From Jezberella montanilacus (GTDB taxonomy: Bacteria; Pseudomonadota; Gammaproteobacteria; Burkholderiales; Burkholderiaceae_B), in assembly GCF_003003055.1 (NCBI RefSeq), contig NZ_PVTV01000015.1:222259-286258 (forward strand): a DNA stretch of 64,000 nucleotides, in the 5' to 3' direction. Position numbers and translations under genes: made by a program. How positions within the stretch are numbered: position 1 is the first letter of the stretch; every line of letters begins with the position of its first letter. The notes beneath the pieces were generated by a model, which was not told the origin of the DNA, ran no database searches, and saw nothing but the letters and a program-made list of their open reading frames with translations. Of this stretch, positions 26,738 through 35,471 are shown piece after piece.

Positions 26738-27538
26738 GTGAGCGAGAAGATGGCCAATGCCCCCGTGTACTACGCCCTGGCACAAGCACAGTTCAACCCT
26801 GTCGCCGCTATGGCTAAGTACGTTGGAGAGGTGCAGGATATTCTTCGGCGCGATGGCTATACTTCCTTCGAGCCACACCAAGTCGCCCACCTACAACTTA
26901 CTGCAGCGCCTGGCCAAGCTTCAAGCGAACCACAGGTTGCGCACACCACGTCTTGGCTTATAACGAAGGGGGATCGCGCTTCAGGCTTTATCTTGAGTGC
27001 AGCTTCGATTACCTTCCACTCGACCCACTACGAAACGAGCAAAGAGTTCATCCCAGAACTATTGCGCGGGCTAAAAGCTGTGCATAAAGTTGTCGGTCTT
27101 GAACACATCAGCAGGCTGGGCCTGCGCTATCTTGACGCAGTGCTGCCACAATCAGATGAAACGATTGAACAGTACCTAGCCGATGGGTTACTTGGTGTTC
27201 ACTTTGGTGCTACGCAAAGGTACGCACTAAATGAGTCAGTTTTCGAGACCCAATCCGCCCCTCTCGTCACCCGAGGAACTTTGGTGGCCCGCGTTCACCG
27301 AATGACCTCACCTCTGGGTTATCCGCCCGACATGCTGCCCAGCGGCCTCATTCCAATGCCTAAGTTTGACATTAAAGACGCAACGCCTCATGCGGTAATT
27401 GACACAGATCACTTTGTTGAAGGACGAATGTCTCTAGATTTCGAAAAAATAGATGAGCAATTGGTCTCTCTTCACGCGACGATGAAGTTAGTGTTCGATG
27501 CCACCGTTAAAGATCACGCTCGCGCAGTTTGGGCATAA
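26738..27538 (+). CDS. TIGR04255 family protein, cargo cassette gene 1
   Basis: A 266-residue protein starting at GTG 26738 with AGGAG 8 bases upstream. The opening NAPVYYALAQAQFNPVAAM and the later LGLRYLDAVLPQSDET match the TIGR04255 family, a sporadic bacterial group of unknown function. It has no signal peptide or membrane segment and ends with VKDHARAVWA. The next gene starts 20 bases later, so the two are probably cotranscribed. Family function is not established. Its place in a prophage cargo region suggests a defence or host-interaction role. Confidence 0.7.
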   Translation: MSEKMANAPVYYALAQAQFNPVAAMAKYVGEVQDILRRDGYTSFEPHQVAHLQLTAAPGQASSEPQVAHTTSWLITKGDRASGFILSAASITFHSTHYETSKEFIPELLRGLKAVHKVVGLEHISRLGLRYLDAVLPQSDETIEQYLADGLLGVHFGATQRYALNESVFETQSAPLVTRGTLVARVHRMTSPLGYPPDMLPSGLIPMPKFDIKDATPHAVIDTDHFVEGRMSLDFEKIDEQLVSLHATMKLVFDATVKDHARAVWA

Positions 27539-27557
27539 GATAAATTTATACAAAAAA

Positions 27558-28190
27558 ATGTACTCTATTCCAATTTCGACTCGGCCTATGCAGCAAGATT
27601 GGCCGTCAGCAAAGACTGTTTTCGCGGTGATGGGCATGATATTGGCTGGCACCGGCAGTGTTTATGGGCTCGACCGTACTGAATCTTGGCGACATCACAT
27701 TCAGCCTCGGGTGCCGTTTATTCTCGATGCTGCCGTTGCATCGACCAGCGGTACTGAACGCCTCGATGTTAGGACGGCTTCCGAGCATATCGAAAGTATC
27801 CGCAACGTTCTGAACCCGGCCATTACAGATTTAGTCGGCCTATTTGACGTCTCTCGCCAAGCCATCTACAAGTGGCTCTCTGGCGACTCAACTCCTGAGC
27901 CAGACAAACTCAATAGAATTGTTGAATTGAGCAGAATTGCTGATGCATTTCAGGCAGCGGGGGTGTCTCGTGCAGGGGCCTTAATAAAGATGAAGACCTT
28001 TGCCGGACGATCCCTGATGGATCTGATTCAGTCAGGCGAGAATCGCAGCGAGCATGTTACAGCCCTGATTAGCGAGGCCAAGGCGATGGAGGCTTCGTAT
28101 AAGCAGTCTGGCCTTGCGACCTCCAAATCCAAACCTTCCAGCGATTGGCAGTCCTCCATTTCAATCCCCGGCTCCTCTGAGAGCGTGTGA
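27558..28190 (+). CDS. Membrane-anchored helix-turn-helix protein, cassette gene 2
   Basis: A 210-residue protein. Near the N terminus is one hydrophobic segment (TVFAVMGMILAGTGSVYGL), then a linker, then a helix-turn-helix region at about residues 85-130 (ITDLVGLFDVSRQAIYKWLS, then GDSTPEPDKLNRIVEL), and a helical C-terminal tail. The HTH reads like an XRE-type domain. A DNA-binding domain with a membrane segment could sense an envelope event. ATG 27558 is preferred to the earlier frame because the preceding codons overlap gene 1. It lies 14 bases before gene 3. Confidence 0.6.
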   Translation: MYSIPISTRPMQQDWPSAKTVFAVMGMILAGTGSVYGLDRTESWRHHIQPRVPFILDAAVASTSGTERLDVRTASEHIESIRNVLNPAITDLVGLFDVSRQAIYKWLSGDSTPEPDKLNRIVELSRIADAFQAAGVSRAGALIKMKTFAGRSLMDLIQSGENRSEHVTALISEAKAMEASYKQSGLATSKSKPSSDWQSSISIPGSSESV

Positions 28191-28204
28191 AATAGGAGCA
28201 GTGG

Positions 28205-29053
28205 ATGTTAGGAAGGGATACCGAATGGCGCCAGGGAGACCTGCTTTCTGACGAAGTCGCCTATTCACTGGAATTGGTTGAACGTCTCGGTTCAAATCGT
28301 CGCGTTGTCTTGATCTCTCACGATTGCGACTTACCCAATGATACTGAGCTATTTGTCGAGGTCATTGTGGGCTCACTAATTCCAACTCGCGATCCGATGG
28401 TTACGCACGCAAGGAACCCTCGTCGACTGCATCTGACATACGTATCCGACGAGCGTCCCGACATGACTATTGAGCTTCGTCATATTGATCGACAGCAGAT
28501 AAACAAAGCTAAGTTCGCCCAGATCACGACTAGAGACATAAATCTACTTCTGCATGCTGACGAGAAGCGCGCCTTAAAACAGTGGCTGGCAGCTCGATAT
28601 GGGCGTCCCACGTTCCCCAATGCGTTCGAGAACCGGTTACGAAAGATCGTTGGCAAAAAGTCTGTGGAACATCACATCGCAAAAATCCTAAAACCGGAGT
28701 CATCGTACTTAGTGGCACTTTTCTTCGATCTTGGTGAGCACAGAGCCATTGAGTTGGAGCACGGAGCACCCTATTTCTTATCGATCTCAGTTGTTTATAA
28801 CGCCACCGAAGGTGGAGCGAAAGCTAGAGGAAGCGCTGAAAAAGTTGCGCGAGAACTCCGCACGCTCTTCGATTCAGCCTATGGAGCTCCTGAGTATGCA
28901 ACAGAGATCGAATTGAGCGCAAGCAACGCAGTTGCAGACACATTAATCTCCCTGGCAGATCTACTTAAAGTAGACCAATGGCGGCTCGAATATATCAGTT
29001 TAAGTGAAGAGCCAATGGGCGATTTTCTTCCTACTGGTGCGACTCCCGTTTAG
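28205..29053 (+). CDS. Unknown protein, cassette gene 3
   Basis: A 282-residue soluble protein with no family I can name. AGGAGC lies 7 bases before ATG 28205. It opens RDTEWRQGDLLSD, and has a conserved-looking LISHDCDLPND segment near residues 37-48, a run of Arg and His (RNPRRLHLTYVSDERPD) and a helical C-terminal half. The DCD and HD pairs could be metal or catalytic residues, but this is speculation. It closes the three-gene unit; a 167-base gap follows. Confidence 0.55.
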   Translation: MLGRDTEWRQGDLLSDEVAYSLELVERLGSNRRVVLISHDCDLPNDTELFVEVIVGSLIPTRDPMVTHARNPRRLHLTYVSDERPDMTIELRHIDRQQINKAKFAQITTRDINLLLHADEKRALKQWLAARYGRPTFPNAFENRLRKIVGKKSVEHHIAKILKPESSYLVALFFDLGEHRAIELEHGAPYFLSISVVYNATEGGAKARGSAEKVARELRTLFDSAYGAPEYATEIELSASNAVADTLISLADLLKVDQWRLEYISLSEEPMGDFLPTGATPV

Positions 29054-29220
29054 ACTCGCTTCACTACCCAGGCAGCTAGTAATCAGGAGGGCTCGGCGCA
29101 ATGCAGTTGCGATAGACCCATTTAGTGGTTTAAATATTCGATCTACGACGAAGATCGCTACCCTTTTCATCGCTAAGCCTAGAAAAAATTTCCATCCCTT
29201 TTGAACACCCTTTCCTCAAT

Positions 29221-30036
29221 ATGCAAACATCTTTCCCTGCGTCAGAAGAAAATTTTCCAATAGTTTTACAAAAAATGATCGACTACGTTCAGCCTTATAT
29301 GTCCGCCATAGGGCTAGTCAAACCTGGGGACGATCGTAAACCGCCCGGAGATCATTGCGGCACTGGTTCATTCATCACTTTTAATAACCAGCGTTATATT
29401 TTGACATGTGACCATGTCGCAACCAGAAAGAAACTTGGCACCTTGGGATTTACGCAGTTTGATGCGGAAGAAGGGCTATCTATTGCAAACTCATTTGACT
29501 GTATGCCCTACCCGGTTGATGCAGCAGCTTCTCCGCTTTCAGAAAACAGCTGGCATCTTATTTCGCATAGGGCAAAATGTATTGATCGAAAAATGCTTTC
29601 ACAATCGCATAGGCCGGTCGAGGGTGAATATCTATTTATTTATGGATTTGCCGCGATCGACACTAAAACAGCGTTTGGTGAGCACATCATCCCTGGAACA
29701 GGCGCTTTTGTTCATGAAGTGCCGTACGACCCTGCCTTGGACTCCGAAAATCCTAAAGTTATTGACGGATTTCACATCTGTATGGCATTCAATCCGATGA
29801 ACGCTGATCAACTCGAAGGGAGGCCTGCCCCCTTACCACTAGCGGAGGGTATGAGCGGATCTCTAGTGTGGAATACACGTTACCAGGAGCTAACAATGCA
29901 AGAAAAGCACTGGAGCGCTGAGGACTCGCGGATCACCGCTATTTTATGGGCCAGCTCGACCAAGACTTGCTCGCTTGCGGCTACACCCATCGAACACCTA
30001 GAACCGTTATTCAAAAAACTTGAACGTGTTTGCTAG
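29221..30036 (+). CDS. Trypsin-like serine protease-fold protein
   Basis: A 271-residue protein without a signal peptide. The chymotrypsin-type order is visible: CGTGSFITFNNQRYILTCDHV places the catalytic His at about 65, Asp100 in YPVDAAAS is a candidate acid, and GMSGS places the nucleophile Ser at about 212. The spacing fits a compact protease of the kind found in several prokaryotic immune systems as an effector or sensor. It stands alone after the three-gene cassette. Whether it is active is not known. Confidence 0.65.
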   Translation: MQTSFPASEENFPIVLQKMIDYVQPYMSAIGLVKPGDDRKPPGDHCGTGSFITFNNQRYILTCDHVATRKKLGTLGFTQFDAEEGLSIANSFDCMPYPVDAAASPLSENSWHLISHRAKCIDRKMLSQSHRPVEGEYLFIYGFAAIDTKTAFGEHIIPGTGAFVHEVPYDPALDSENPKVIDGFHICMAFNPMNADQLEGRPAPLPLAEGMSGSLVWNTRYQELTMQEKHWSAEDSRITAILWASSTKTCSLAATPIEHLEPLFKKLERVC

Positions 30037-30145
30037 TGAAGAGTGCCGTTGTCAGAACTCATAGTTGTCCTACGAGATCATGTATTGCAGCGTGCGTAGT
30101 CTGCTCCGCCTTGTTATTTTTTAACTAATGTCAACAACATATGCG

Positions 30146-31636
30146 TTAACAAGTAGGACACCAGGTACCAGCTTTTATCGAGTGAGGAACCGCATCCCAT
30201 TCATGCCCTTGGGCGCATTTCCAGCGTAACTTCGTGCGTGCGTTCGTGTAATTATCTGATAAGCACTGCCCACCCCTCTTGGCTGCTAGTTCTCGCATTT
30301 GAACGACTGTAAGAGGGTGATTTCGACTGCAATGTGGGCACCAAGTACCATTGGCTATGTTTAATGGTCTGGCCAGCCATTGGTGTCCGTGAAGGCATTG
30401 CCACTCTAGCGGATGTTGCATGCCTTCATACTTTTGAGATAACAATTTTCCGCCCTTTGTTACGGCCAACTCCCGAAGTTCATCAATCGACCGTCGGACA
30501 CAGACTGGGCACCAAGTACCTCTACGTATGCTGTTGTATGTAGCCTGCCACTGGTGCCCTTGCTCACATTCCCAAATTAAGCTTTCGCTAGAGCTCACGT
30601 ATCGGGTTGACAAAAGTCGGCCGCCGCGAAGTCGCGCAGAGTCTTGAATCTTTTCGATGGGATTGCGTGATTTCTGTGCCTTTGCCGCGGCAGAACAAAA
30701 CGGGCACCACTTACCCTGAATAATTGAATCTGCGGGGGTCTCCCACTCGTGATCAGCGCTGCAGCGAAAGAGGTGACTTCCCCTAGACCCAAGGTAGTGG
30801 GAGGCCAGACACTCACCACCTCTTGAGTTTGCAATCTCACGCAGATTGCTCAAGGCGGCCGCAGCCCCAGATGTTTCATAAGCGCTCCGATAGTCTGGGA
30901 TAACGCCACGATTGATTGATCGAATGCCTTGACCCACCAAAATGGTCTCGAGCCACGAAGATAGTTCACTTACCTTCAACTTGGTGCCTACTTGGGGCAC
31001 CTCAATCAGCAAGATGTTCCGCGACCCACACAATTCGCGCTTTCTCTGGTCGTCTTCGAGCCTTTGTTGAAATGTAGCCTCATCAGCAAAGTAAGCAATT
31101 TCCGTGAAATGTTGTTCGCCTTGATGCTCAAAAGCTATCCCTATCTCAGTGTTGTATCCGTCTAACTCCAGTTTTGTTCCGCGCTCACTGACTAACCAAT
31201 CCGGACGAGTTTTAGGGAACGGCAGGCTGAATAGTTGTTCTATTGCCGCCCGAGTTAGCCTTTCGCCAAGACCCGTGGAGCAATCCGGGCACCATGACCC
31301 TCTGTTAATTACAGTTGCTGGCGTGGTGCTCCACTCGTGACCGTGCGCGCACCGCCAACGCAACTTCGTTTGCATTCCCATGTACTTATCGGACAGGCAT
31401 TCACCCCCCCGTGATTGGGCAACGCTGCGCATCTCCGAAAGGTCATGCCGCCGACCCACACAGAATGGGCACCAAGACTTACTATGTAGAATTGATTTAG
31501 ATGGCGTTTCCCAAACGTGTTGTTGAGCACAGCGCCAAAAAACAGGGGTGTGTGAATTAAGGTATTCACTAGCAAGACACTCGCCACCGCGCTCTCTGGC
31601 CGCGGACTGTAGATCAATGAGCGCTCTTTTTTTCAG
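30146..31636 (-). CDS. Zinc-ribbon repeat protein with a nuclease-like insert
   Basis: About 496 residues if read from CTG 31634-31636. Six units of the form RGG-x-CLS-x-Y ... W-x-C-x-x-x-H-x-W ... G-x-WCP-x-C are present (the DUF4379/zinc-ribbon type). Between units 2 and 3 lies an insert of about 110 residues with LELDGYN, IAFEHQGEQHF, DDQRKRELC and ILLIEVP, which resembles a Vsr-like or PD-(D/E)xK nuclease core. No ATG, GTG or TTG starts the complete first repeat; CTG 31636 has GGAG 5 bases upstream. An alternative GTG at 31459 would lose repeat 1. It is divergent from the methyltransferase gene, and nuclease plus DNA-binding ribbons suggests DNA processing or defence. Confidence 0.65.
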   Translation of the reverse strand: MKKRALIDLQSAARERGGECLASEYLNSHTPVFWRCAQQHVWETPSKSILHSKSWCPFCVGRRHDLSEMRSVAQSRGGECLSDKYMGMQTKLRWRCAHGHEWSTTPATVINRGSWCPDCSTGLGERLTRAAIEQLFSLPFPKTRPDWLVSERGTKLELDGYNTEIGIAFEHQGEQHFTEIAYFADEATFQQRLEDDQRKRELCGSRNILLIEVPQVGTKLKVSELSSWLETILVGQGIRSINRGVIPDYRSAYETSGAAAALSNLREIANSRGGECLASHYLGSRGSHLFRCSADHEWETPADSIIQGKWCPFCSAAAKAQKSRNPIEKIQDSARLRGGRLLSTRYVSSSESLIWECEQGHQWQATYNSIRRGTWCPVCVRRSIDELRELAVTKGGKLLSQKYEGMQHPLEWQCLHGHQWLARPLNIANGTWCPHCSRNHPLTVVQMRELAAKRGGQCLSDNYTNARTKLRWKCAQGHEWDAVPHSIKAGTWCPTC

Positions 31637-31960
31637 ATTAACTCCGAGATTAGTGTCATCGCAATAAACGGTAAAAAATTGAGCATTAAAATTTTCGTTT
31701 AACGGAACTTTACATACAGCTCAAAAATTTTTTCCCTTGATCTAATAGTTTAATCCTGATCTGCGACCTATTTGACCTAGAAAATCCATAGATCATTTTT
31801 CGCGAGCCTCGCCCTTGAACGACCCAAGGGGAACTCATCTCCAATCCTGAGTAAATCTGACAGTACCGACACACTGCTCATGCCCGAGCAATTCAGGATA
31901 AACAGAATTGCTTTGTCGTACATGGTTCAACTCCGTTGGACAAAAACAGCACTTTGCCAC
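31637..31960. other. Non-coding stretch between divergent genes
   Basis: No reading frame of note. It holds the upstream regions of the zinc-ribbon gene (-) and the methyltransferase gene (+). Confidence 0.5.
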
Positions 31961-32014
31961 TTGACCTTTTTCAGCGTTCGTGTAAAGTAACCTCTGCATA
32001 GGCAAGGGTTACTT
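31961..32014 (+). promoter_or_regulatory. Promoter and operator of the methyltransferase gene
   Basis: A -35 like TTGACC (near 31961) and a -10 like TAAAGT (31983-31988) are 16 bases apart. A perfect 8-bp inverted repeat, AAGTAACC (31985-31992) and GGTTACTT (32007-32014), overlaps the -10 and ends 6 bases before ATG 32021. The methyltransferase itself begins with a MerR-type HTH, so autorepression through this operator is a reasonable inference, as with SsoII-type systems. Confidence 0.65.
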
Positions 32015-32020
32015 ATAAAG

Positions 32021-33256
32021 ATGCTCAACGAAACTACTCATATCTCGATTTCGCAAGCGAGCGAAGAACTAAATGTATCTCTGGATACTATTAGGCGCTG
32101 GGAGAAGAAAGGGCTAATCAAAGCACACCGTGGGGCTAACGGGCATCGCTACTTCCACGCGAAAGAGTTGGCGCAATTAAAAGCGAAAACTAACGGCAAG
32201 GGCGACGTTGGCTATAAAGTACTTAAGTCAAGAAAAAAGTCACCCTATCGAGTAATCGAGTTATTTGCAGGATGCGGAGGCTTGGCGCTCGGACTTGAAA
32301 ATGCTGGACTCAATTGTGAAATGCTTGTTGAGATCGACAAGAAGGCGGCTGAGACGCTCAAAACGAATCGACCTAAGTGGAAGGTTATCGCGGATGACAT
32401 CGCCAAGGTAGATTTCACCGGCGTTCAAGCTGACGTCGTTGCTGGTGGCTTCCCTTGTCAGGCTTTTAGCTACGCAGGCAAACGGATGGGATTCGAGGAT
32501 ACCCGAGGAACCCTTTTTTTTGAATTCGCGAGAACGATTAAAGAAGTGCAGCCAAAGGTCGTGTTAGGAGAGAACGTCAAAGGTCTTGAGCGTCATGATG
32601 GAGGCCGCACTATTGCGACCATGTTAAATGTGCTCGACGAGCTTGGCTACGACGCCGAGTACAGAATACTTAGATCTCAGTATTTCGACGTCCCACAGAA
32701 ACGGGAGCGATTAGTAATTATTGGAATACGGAAAGACTTAAAGCGGCCTATCGCATACCCAAAGGAGAAGAACTACACGGTAAGTATCGGCGAAGCGTTG
32801 CGCGGCGTTCCTAAATCTGAGGGGCAAACCTATACCCCAGGTAAAAAGAAAATAATGGATCTAATCCCACCCGGGGGGTATTGGCGAGATCTCCCCGACC
32901 AAATACAAAGAACCTTTATGGGTGCCAGTTATTTCCTAGGTGGCGGCAAAACAGGCATGGCTCGGCGCTTATCTTGGGACGAACCGTCCTTGACGTTGAC
33001 CTGCAACCCAGCTCAAAAACAGACTGAACGCTGCCACCCGAAAGAAACTAGGCCACTGCAAGTGAGAGAATACGCGCGGATTCAGTCTTTCCCCGATAGT
33101 TGGGTTTTTACCGGATCAACCGCATCGCAATACAAACAGATTGGTAACGCCGTGCCTGTAAACCTGGGGTACCACATTGGTAAGGCGCTTATTTCGATGC
33201 TGGACGACGAGTACGACTCGAAGGCTTTGGTGGTTTTGGAACGTAAGCTGCTTTAA
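32021..33256 (+). CDS. HTH-fused C5-cytosine DNA methyltransferase
   Basis: A 411-residue protein. Residues 6-50 form a MerR-type HTH (ISQASEELNVSLDTIRRWEK). The methyltransferase follows: motif I ELFAGCGGLALG at 80-91, catalytic PCQ at 145-147 in GGFPCQAFS, ENVKGL at 184-189, and a C-terminal GNAVPVNLG. It should methylate cytosine to protect DNA against the nuclease gene next to it. The 3' end overlaps that gene by 68 bases in convergent orientation. The N-terminal HTH is an added regulatory domain. Confidence 0.92.
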   Translation: MLNETTHISISQASEELNVSLDTIRRWEKKGLIKAHRGANGHRYFHAKELAQLKAKTNGKGDVGYKVLKSRKKSPYRVIELFAGCGGLALGLENAGLNCEMLVEIDKKAAETLKTNRPKWKVIADDIAKVDFTGVQADVVAGGFPCQAFSYAGKRMGFEDTRGTLFFEFARTIKEVQPKVVLGENVKGLERHDGGRTIATMLNVLDELGYDAEYRILRSQYFDVPQKRERLVIIGIRKDLKRPIAYPKEKNYTVSIGEALRGVPKSEGQTYTPGKKKIMDLIPPGGYWRDLPDQIQRTFMGASYFLGGGKTGMARRLSWDEPSLTLTCNPAQKQTERCHPKETRPLQVREYARIQSFPDSWVFTGSTASQYKQIGNAVPVNLGYHIGKALISMLDDEYDSKALVVLERKLL

Positions 33257-33941
33257 AAAACTCGGCAACACGCACTGCGTCACCGAGATCAACTTTCGCG
33301 CCACAGTCGCTAATGACTTGCGGTAGCGTCTTGTAGACCTGTTCTAGAGCGTCGTCTATGCCTGTCACCAGTGCGTAAAAACTTGCACCGTCGATCTGCC
33401 TAATCAACGGGTTCTCTGGGCAACGACTAGAGGTCTCTTTGTCAGATGGCGTGAACGGAGTGCTAAATCTATTTGGCTTTTTGGGAACCACACCGACATA
33501 GTAGGCCGTGTACCCCTTGTACTTGCTGTCGTTTAGCATGACCGCATTATGGAGTTCTTTATACAACGGCGCCTGACTTGCACCTTTCAAGGTGTTGTGT
33601 TTATTTTTCACCTCGGCAATGATTTTTCTCGAGTTGTTGACTAAATCCACGCCCTTCCCAACCTTGAGATCTTCCCATCCGCTAACGGCTCCTAGCAGTC
33701 GTTGATGAAATGCACCAATTTTATTTGAAAGCGTTTTCTGGGATTGTCGAGCCATTTCACTTGTATACCAAGTTTCATAGCCAACGTTGAACGCACCCAT
33801 TTCTAATAAAACTGAAAATGGGTCAATCACATTCCGACTGAATTTAGTTTCGGCCTTCCGCTTTGCTGCGACGCCCACACTCAAGATTTCCAGAACGATT
33901 GCTCTGAAATCATCATCGCTTAAAAAAGTTACATAGGCCAT
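33189..33941 (-). CDS. Eco47II-family restriction endonuclease
   Basis: A 250-residue protein. The catalytic core is VDLVNNSRKIIAEVKNKHN, a PD-(D/E)xK arrangement with Asp99, Glu110 and Lys112. The order and flanking blocks (FSRNVIDPFSVLLEMGAFN, GYTAYYVGVVPKKPNRF) match the Eco47II-type family, whose prototype cuts GGNCC; the specificity here is inferred only. The gene runs convergent to its methyltransferase with overlapping 3' ends, so antisense pairing may limit endonuclease expression. Confidence 0.85.
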   Translation of the reverse strand: MAYVTFLSDDDFRAIVLEILSVGVAAKRKAETKFSRNVIDPFSVLLEMGAFNVGYETWYTSEMARQSQKTLSNKIGAFHQRLLGAVSGWEDLKVGKGVDLVNNSRKIIAEVKNKHNTLKGASQAPLYKELHNAVMLNDSKYKGYTAYYVGVVPKKPNRFSTPFTPSDKETSSRCPENPLIRQIDGASFYALVTGIDDALEQVYKTLPQVISDCGAKVDLGDAVRVAEFFKAAYVPKPPKPSSRTRRPASK

Positions 33942-34052
33942 ATGTCATCTCCGAATTAGGGTGGTTCTACCTAATTTACACTGAAGGGTTAGCTGACGTA
34001 GAAATTTTGCGCTTTAAAAATCGCAAATTCTTGAGCGATATTCGATAAAAGT

Positions 34053-34331
34053 TTATCCGCGAAGTACGTCAAGGGCTTTATAGGCTTTTCTTGGGCATTT
34101 GCCTTCAATCGCCAAAAGGTGTGCAATTAATCGTGCAGCCTCGCTAAGCTCAATGAGATGACCCTCTAAACAAAGCCCAACAAAAGCCTCTATGCAGTCC
34201 GTGTCAAACCATTTTTTTATCGAATCCAAATTACAGTTTCCGTGCACGCAGGCTTTTATCTGGATATCAATACCCTTTTTTTTGATCCTAGCCCAAGTTT
34301 CAGCATTTCTTGAAGAATTATCAGTGCCCAT
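34053..34331 (-). CDS. Small hypothetical protein
   Basis: A 92-residue, mostly helical protein with Cys/His residues in ACVHGNCNLD and ending GKCPRKAYKALDVLRG. No family is recognised. It is near other cargo genes and may be a small regulator. The start lacks a clear Shine-Dalgarno sequence, so its reality is uncertain. Confidence 0.45.
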   Translation of the reverse strand: MGTDNSSRNAETWARIKKKGIDIQIKACVHGNCNLDSIKKWFDTDCIEAFVGLCLEGHLIELSEAARLIAHLLAIEGKCPRKAYKALDVLRG

Positions 34332-34441
34332 ATGTTTACGATATCAATTTAATGATTGTTATACCCAATACCCATGGTAAGTAAAATATCTAAATCGAAT
34401 ACTGTGGCACTACATATATTCGTGCTAGAAAATTTTAGATG

Positions 34442-35359
34442 CTAGAAAAACGCGATAGGCATCGGTGACCAGCCTCGTTTCAACACAGTCTTGATATAAC
34501 CATCGGCTTCATAGTCATCTGCAAGGGAAGTAATATCTAAATTACTAGATTGCATACCGTTATAAAAATCTTCGTAGTTAAGATGCAAGCTATCGCTATG
34601 TCCGCGCGCATGCTGCATTAGCTTGCCTGTCATTGCGAACAGTTCCACCAAGTCAAATATACAACTGCGGATATTAGAGCTCGTAATTACCAAGCCCTGC
34701 TTCCCAAATGCTTCGTTCGTCGTTCGAAGTCGGGCGTGGAAAATCTGTAGTTTTAATATATACCCTGAAATAAACTCTGCGTTCTCACCATCTGAAACAC
34801 TGATACAACGGACAAATGTCTCTTTGTCGCGTGGCGCTCTGGGTAGTTCAAATGGCAACGACGTTGATTGATCAAATGTCCCGTCGAAGCTTCTTCTATT
34901 TTCAACAACATTCAAAAATAGAACGCAAGTTTTAAAGTACGGTAAAAAATTTTCACTTAGCGATTCTGCCAAGAAAGTGCGTTCGGCGAAAAGTAGTCGC
35001 TTTCTATTTTTGTTATCAACATGTATGGAAACGTAAAAAACCACCCCGCTTGCAATCAAAGCCAGCAAGCCCCCGATCACCCCGCCGTTAAATGATTGCC
35101 AATTAAACCAAATACTGCGTACATAAGGCCAGTGAGAAGTAATCCAATCAATTGGCAAAAACCAAAACATCTCTCTTGGACTCGAAGCAATCCAAGGGTA
35201 CGCGTACATCACAAGAATATAGCAAAGTACAAATGAAACCGAGGCTACGACCAAAGTTCTGTTTATCAGATATCGTAAATAATGCACAACGGTTAATATG
35301 CCTAACAATACGTTATTTATAATTTTATTTAAACATTTGGGATTAGTCTTCGCTAGCAT
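34442..35359 (-). CDS. Membrane protein with cytoplasmic C-terminal region
   Basis: About 305 residues. Two clear transmembrane segments are TLVVASVSFVLCYILVMYAY and VIGGLLALIASGVVFYVSIHV, with an aromatic-rich loop between them, and a soluble C-terminal two thirds beginning DNKNRKRLLFAERTF. ATG 35359 is chosen because AAGAGG lies 9 bases upstream; the longer frame to 35479 would run into the divergent SIR2 gene start. Family not recognised. Divergent pairing with a SIR2 gene suggests shared regulation. Confidence 0.6.
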   Translation of the reverse strand: MLAKTNPKCLNKIINNVLLGILTVVHYLRYLINRTLVVASVSFVLCYILVMYAYPWIASSPREMFWFLPIDWITSHWPYVRSIWFNWQSFNGGVIGGLLALIASGVVFYVSIHVDNKNRKRLLFAERTFLAESLSENFLPYFKTCVLFLNVVENRRSFDGTFDQSTSLPFELPRAPRDKETFVRCISVSDGENAEFISGYILKLQIFHARLRTTNEAFGKQGLVITSSNIRSCIFDLVELFAMTGKLMQHARGHSDSLHLNYEDFYNGMQSSNLDITSLADDYEADGYIKTVLKRGWSPMPIAFF

Positions 35360-35471
35360 GTACACCCTCTTGGCAAAATAATAAAACTTTTGTTGCCAAT
35401 TCACCTTTGTAAGTACACGGTTGTTGGCGCTTATATTTAGTTCATTTTTAAAAACCAACCCGAAAATAAAG

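Noticed and set aside
31309..31617. - strand frame upstream of the zinc-ribbon gene
   Set aside because: It is out of frame with the ribbon repeats; the real first ribbon is in the frame that lacks a standard start.
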